From Pseudeuparius sepicola (lineage: Eukaryota; Arthropoda; Insecta; Coleoptera; Anthribidae): a DNA stretch of 64,000 nt. How positions within the stretch are numbered: the first letter of the stretch is position 1; the number at the start of each line of letters is the position of its first letter. The notes below the pieces were generated by a model, which worked only from the letters and a program-made list of their open reading frames with translations, did no database searches and was not told the origin of the DNA. The stretch spans positions 15,391,735-15,455,734 of the forward strand of contig OY987307.1 of assembly GCA_963920635.1 (NCBI GenBank). Reading direction: 5' to 3'. Position numbers and translations under genes: made by a program. Positions 26,501 through 32,500 of the stretch are shown piece after piece.

Positions 26501-29500
26501 GACGCAGGGGTCAAGATTCGTTGTATCCATTATAGTTGGTTGCAAGACGTTTAGGAGCATATTATTTTAAAGTGTTCCTAATTGACCCCAATAATCACAG
26601 CGCATTTAGATTATTTTGTTCTTTATTGCACCATGTTCCTGCTTGTTCCATAAAAGCCGTTCCCACAGAAAATATACGCTACGCGGACAGAAGTGTCAGT
26701 AGCATTGGGCTCGTAAAATATGTATAGCACACTGAAAGTTGGTTTTGCCTTGGCCTAACAGATGGCGCTCGGATGTAGAATCGTTCTATTTTTAAAACCG
26801 TAAAATAACCTCCGATAAAAGTCACCGCTAGAGGCGCCAGCAGTCAGCTGAAGAGCCTAACCGTGTTGCCGGTGGTTTAGGAATAAAGGTTTCATAAACG
26901 CGCCTATGCTGGCGGCGGCTTTCAGTCATCAAAATCTATTTCCGGGCAGACGGGCAGAGGCCTTGAACTATACGAAATATAACCTAGTGGGAGCATAGCT
27001 ATTTTATTATTTGCTTCGTCTTTGTAGAATCCGTAAGACGTATACTAAGCTATACAGAGTGCTTCAGAGCCAATATTAATTATCCGATTAAAATATATTA
27101 AGATATAGTTTATTCGTATCTTATTTACTAATTATACACTTAGTATACGGTAAATATTTGTTCTACAATGTAGAAAATATGTACAGGATGTCAATGATAC
27201 CAATTTTATGGGTTTTTACTATTTATAATTTTGGGCCTAACCAAAGTTTACAGAATAAAATCATAAATCATGAATAATACTTGTTGCATATTAAATTTAT
27301 CATTCAAATCTCTGTTTCCAAATGTTTTTTCTACCTATAAGTATTGTTGTATTATTGAAATATTCATTTGATATCATGAATATCATGATCCCCGCAAGGA
27401 CGTTCCTAATCATTCCAAATGCACGAATTCGTGGTTGAAAAAATTTGTTGGGCGAAAGTTACCCCGACTACCACCACGATTTTTAGCTAACGATCCCAGA
27501 TGCTCAAATTCGTGCTTTAAAAAAATTGTTGGGCGAATAAACTACCCCAGCACCCCTTTAGGAAAAAAATGATAACTTTATTGTCGGATCCTCGCTGATT
27601 TTAGCAAGGACGTTCGTAATGATTCCAGATGCACTAAATCGTGGCTGAAAAAATTTCTTGTGCGAAATAAACTACCCTCAACGCCCCTTTAAGAACAAAA
27701 ATGATAACTTCATTGTCGAATCCTCTCCAATTTTAGCAAGGAACGTTCCTAATGATTCCAGATGCGCGAATTCGTAGTTGAAAAAATGTGTTGTGCGAAA
27801 ACTACCCCCACTACCCCGTATTAAAGAAAAAAATATAACTTTCATGGTACGATTCCCACCGTTTTAGCAAGGACGTTCCTAATAATTCCAGATAATGTAC
27901 AAATTTGTATCTACCTTAAAAAACTTGTTGGTCGAAAACTACCCCAAGCACCCCTTTAAAAAAATTATAACTTCATTGTCGGATCCTGGCCGATTTTAGC
28001 AAGTAGGTACATTCTTAATGACTCTAGATTCACGAATTCGCGGTTGAAAAAATTTCTTGTTCGAAAACTACCCTCAGCACCCCTTTAAGAACAAAAATGA
28101 TAACTTCATTGTCGGCTCCTCGCCAATTTTACCAAGGACGTTCCTATAATGATTCTATAGATGCGCGAATTCGTGGTTGAAAAAATTTGTTGGGCCCCCC
28201 GCTACCCCTTAAAGAAAGCTAACTTTCATGGTACGATTAGCACCGTTTTTAGCAAATTATTGGGCGGGAACTACTCCAGCATCCCTTTGAAAAATTATAA
28301 CTTCATTGTCTCTAGATTCACGAACTCGCGGTTGAAAAAATTTCTTGTGCGAAAACTACCATCAGCAGCCTTTTAAAAACAAATATGACAAGTTTATTGT
28401 CGGATCCTCGGCAATTTTAGCAAGGACGTTCCTAATGATTCCAGATGCGCGAATTTGTGGTTCAAAAAAATTTGTTGGGCGAAAACTACCCCCACTACCC
28501 CTTAAAGAAAAAATATATAACTTCCATGGTAAATTCCCACAGTTTTTGGCAAGGACGTACCTAGTGATTACAGATGCACAAATTATTTGTGCTTTAAAAA
28601 AATTGTTGGCCGAAAACTACCCCCAGCACCAAAGCAATTATAAGTTAATTATCGAATCTTGGCTGATTTTAGCAAGTACGTTCTAAATAATTCTAGATTC
28701 ACGAATTTGTGTTTGAAAACATTCTTTTTCGAAAACTACCCTCAGCAGCCCTTTAAGAACAAAAATGATAACTTCATTGTCAAATCCTCGCCAATTTTAG
28801 CAAGGACGGTCCTATAATGATTCTAGATGCGCGAATTCGTGGTTGAAAAAAATTTCTTGGGCAAAAACCACCCCCACTACCCCTTAAAGAAAAAAAGGAA
28901 ACTTTCATGGTACGATTCCCACCGTTTTTAGCACAGATGCACAAATTTGTACTTTAAAAAATTGTTGGGCGAAAATTACCCCCAGCACCTCTTTAAAAAA
29001 AATTATAACTTGATTGTAGGTCGATTTTAGAAAGTACGTTCTAAATGACTCTAGATTCACGAATTTGCGCTTGGAAAAAATTCTTGGGCGAAAACTACCC
29101 CCAGCACCCCTTTAAGAACAAAAATGATAACTTCATTGTCGGATCCTCGCCAATTTTAGCAAGGATGTTTGCAATGATTCCAATTCGTGGTTAAAAAAAT
29201 TGTTGGTCGAAAACTACCCCCAGCACCCCTTCAAAAAACCACAATAATCAAATTAAAAACAAACTTTCGGGGTCGAAAGGGGTAGTTTCTACCCCGCAAA
29301 TGTTTTCAACCACGGATTCGTGAAATAAGGGATATAGTGATTGCATTTTCAAAAAACGGCAATAATCAAATTAAAAACGAACTTCCGGGGGTGGGAAGGG
29401 GTAGTTTTTGCCCCGCAAATGTTTTCAACCATGGATTCGTGAAATAAAGGATGTAGTGAATGTGTTCTCAAAAAACGACAATAATCAAATTAAAAACAAA

Positions 29501-32500
29501 CTTTCTGGCGTGGGAAGTTTTTCCCCCGAAAATGTTTTCAACCACGGATTCGTGAAATAAGGAATATAGTGATTGCATTTTCATAAAACGGCAATAATCA
29601 AATTAAAAACGAACTTCCGGGGGTGGGAAGGGGTAGTTTTTGCCCCGTAAATGTTTTCAACCCCAGATTCGTGAAATAAGGGATGTAGTGAATGTGTTTT
29701 CAAAAAACGACAATAATAAAATTAAAAACAAACTTTCGGGGGTGGGAAGGGGTAGTTTTTGCCCCGTAAATGTTTTCAACCACGGATTCGTGAAATAAAG
29801 GATGTAGTGAATGTGTTCTCAAAAAACGACAATAATCAAATTAAAAACAAACTTTCTGGCGTGGGAAGGGGTAGTTTTTGCCCCGAAAATGTTTTCAACC
29901 ACGGATTCGTGAAATAAGGAATACAGTGATTGCATTTTCATAAAACGGCAATAATCAAATTAAAAACGAACTTCCGGGGGTGGGAAGGGGTAGTTTTTGC
30001 CCCGTAAATGTTTTCAACCCCAGATTCGTGAAATAAGACATGCAGTGAATGTGTTTTCAAAAAACGACAATAATAAAATTAAAAACAAACTTTCGGGGGT
30101 GGGAAGGGTTAGTTTTTGCCCCCAAATGTTTTCAACCACGCATTCGCGATATAAGGAATATAGTGATTGCATTTTCAAAAAATGACAATAATCAAATTAA
30201 AAACAAACTTTCGGGGTGGGAAGGGGTAGTTTTTGCCCCCCAAATGTTTTCAACCACGCATTCGTGATATAAGGAATATAGTGATTGCATTTTCAAAAAA
30301 CGGCAATAATCAAATTATAAACGAACTTCCGGGGGTTGGAAGGGGTAGTTTTTGCCCCGTAAATGTTTTCAACCCCCAGATTCGTGAAATAAGGGATGTA
30401 GTGAATGGGTTTTCAAAAAAGACAATAATAAAATTAAAAACAAACTTTCGGGGGTGGGAAGGGGTAGTTTTTGCCCCGCAAATGTTTTCAACCACGCATT
30501 CGTGAAATAAGGAATATAGTGATTGCATTTTCAAAAAACGGCAATAATCAAATTAAAAACGAACTTCCGGGGGTGGGAAGGGGTAGTTTTTGCCCCGCAA
30601 ATGTTTTCAACCATGGATTCGTGAAATAAAGGATGTAGTGAATGTGTTTTCAAAAAACGACAATAATCAAATTAAAAACAAACTTCCGGGGTGGGGACGG
30701 GTAGTTTTTGCCCGCAAATGTTTTCAACCACCTATTGGTGAAATACGGTTATAGTAAATAATAAATGCCCCTTCAAAAAACGACTAAATACCTAATCGTC
30801 TCAAAAGCAATATCTGGGGGAGGGTGTAGTTTTTTCCTAACAATTTTTTTCAACCACTAATTCGTGAATTTGGTATCATTTGTAACGTCCTTGCTAAAAC
30901 GGTGAAGATCGAACTAAGAACAATGGAATTATCAATTTTTCAGAGGGCGCATGGGGTAGTTTTTGTCTTGTAAATTTTTTCTACCACGGATTCGTGAAAT
31001 AAGAGTTATAGTTTATAGTGGCTACGCTTTCCAAAAACTACGATAGTCGGACCAAAAGCAAATCTATCTGAGGGTTGGAAGGGATTTTTGCCTGTAAATT
31101 TTTTCTAACACGGGTTCAAGCATCTGGAATAATTTGCAACGTCGTTACTAAAAACGGGGCAGATAATCGGACCAACAACAATGTCGTTATAATTTTTTTT
31201 CCTTGAGGGGTGTTTTTGCGCCGTAATTTTTTCAGCCATGATTCGTAAAATATTGGATATCATTTCTAAAAACGACGATAAAAATAAATCTCTCGAGGGA
31301 AGAATTCTATAGTTACTGCTGACAGCCTCACTGTTAACCTTGAATTCTAAATGGGCAAGCTCATTTTATTAAAGATCTTCTCTTTATTTTTATAGTTCGG
31401 TAAAACCACAGACTGTTTGCACAATCCGGCAACGCCGCTTTCGGATGCTTTTTCCTAGCGTGCTGCCGCCTAGTATTGAGTAATGAAAGTACCACGGCCG
31501 TGAAGGCAGAACTATGGAAGAATTCTTCTATAGACACTGCTGAAAGCCAGGAGAAGCCGGCTTTTGAGAGCCGGCTTCCTTTCGGGCTGCCAAATAATTG
31601 CATTGTGTGGAACTTCTGTCCGCGTAGCGTATATTTTCTGTGGCCGTTCCTATTAACCCCAAAATTTAAAAATTTGGGGTAAATAGGAACACTGTGGTAT
31701 AAAAAAAATTGCAAAAATTTAGATGTTTCGTAAAATCAATTAATTTCCACAAAGGTAATTTTAGTTTTTCTCTGTGGATAAAGTAGAAAATGACCCCAAA
31801 ATATGATAGATTTTCTAGTTTATCGTTTTTCAAAATTTAATTCCATGCCATATTTTTGAAAAAATGGCTTTCTCAATTACCCCATGTTCCTCATTAACCC
31901 TGGTTTACTTAAGTTAATGAAAAAATAACAAGGGTAAAAAAAGTTTCTAACTTAATTGGGCTACAGGATATGATTTCTTTTTAAATAAACTAACATACAA
32001 AAAGTTCTGTAAAAAAAGATGAATAGGTGTTTCGAGTTTCTACCCTTCGGATGCATATAGGGCGCAAAAAAGTAATTCTACCGTAAAGTGTCTTCCAAGT
32101 TGCTGGTAAAATATGTTCCAAAATTCAAGTTTCTGGATTCAACCTTTTTTGAGAAAAAAAAACAAAACCAATTTTTTTGTCCTTAAGGCTGGAATAACTT
32201 TGCAGGGGAGGCTTAAATCGAAAAATTTTACATAAAAGACCACTCTTAAATATCCACCTGAAGAACACTTTTTCTCCAAATATTTGGTAAGTACATCATT
32301 ACGGAACACCCTGTATATTTCATTAATAAGGAGTCAACTTCGGATTTTCAAGTGATGATGGTGTCCCGAATAATAAACATTGCCGCTAAATATTTCTGCG
32401 ATTTTCGCTATGTTCGAAGAACGTTAATGCAAAATTTTATGAAAATCATAGAGTAATTAGTAGTGGAAGTAGATGAGATAAGCAATTGCGACTATTTTTG

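Noticed and set aside
30049..30534. Overlapping open frames with repeated peptide motifs (FNPQIREIR type)
   Set aside because: They arise from the satellite period on both strands and have no gene context.
27390..31280. CRISPR-like array
   Set aside because: Units are 119-140 bp, fully homologous with no variable spacers, and sit in a eukaryotic intron. This is satellite DNA.
31361..31714. 117-residue minus-strand open frame
   Set aside because: No recognisable motif. It overlaps a hairpin and repeat-derived sequence; probably chance.
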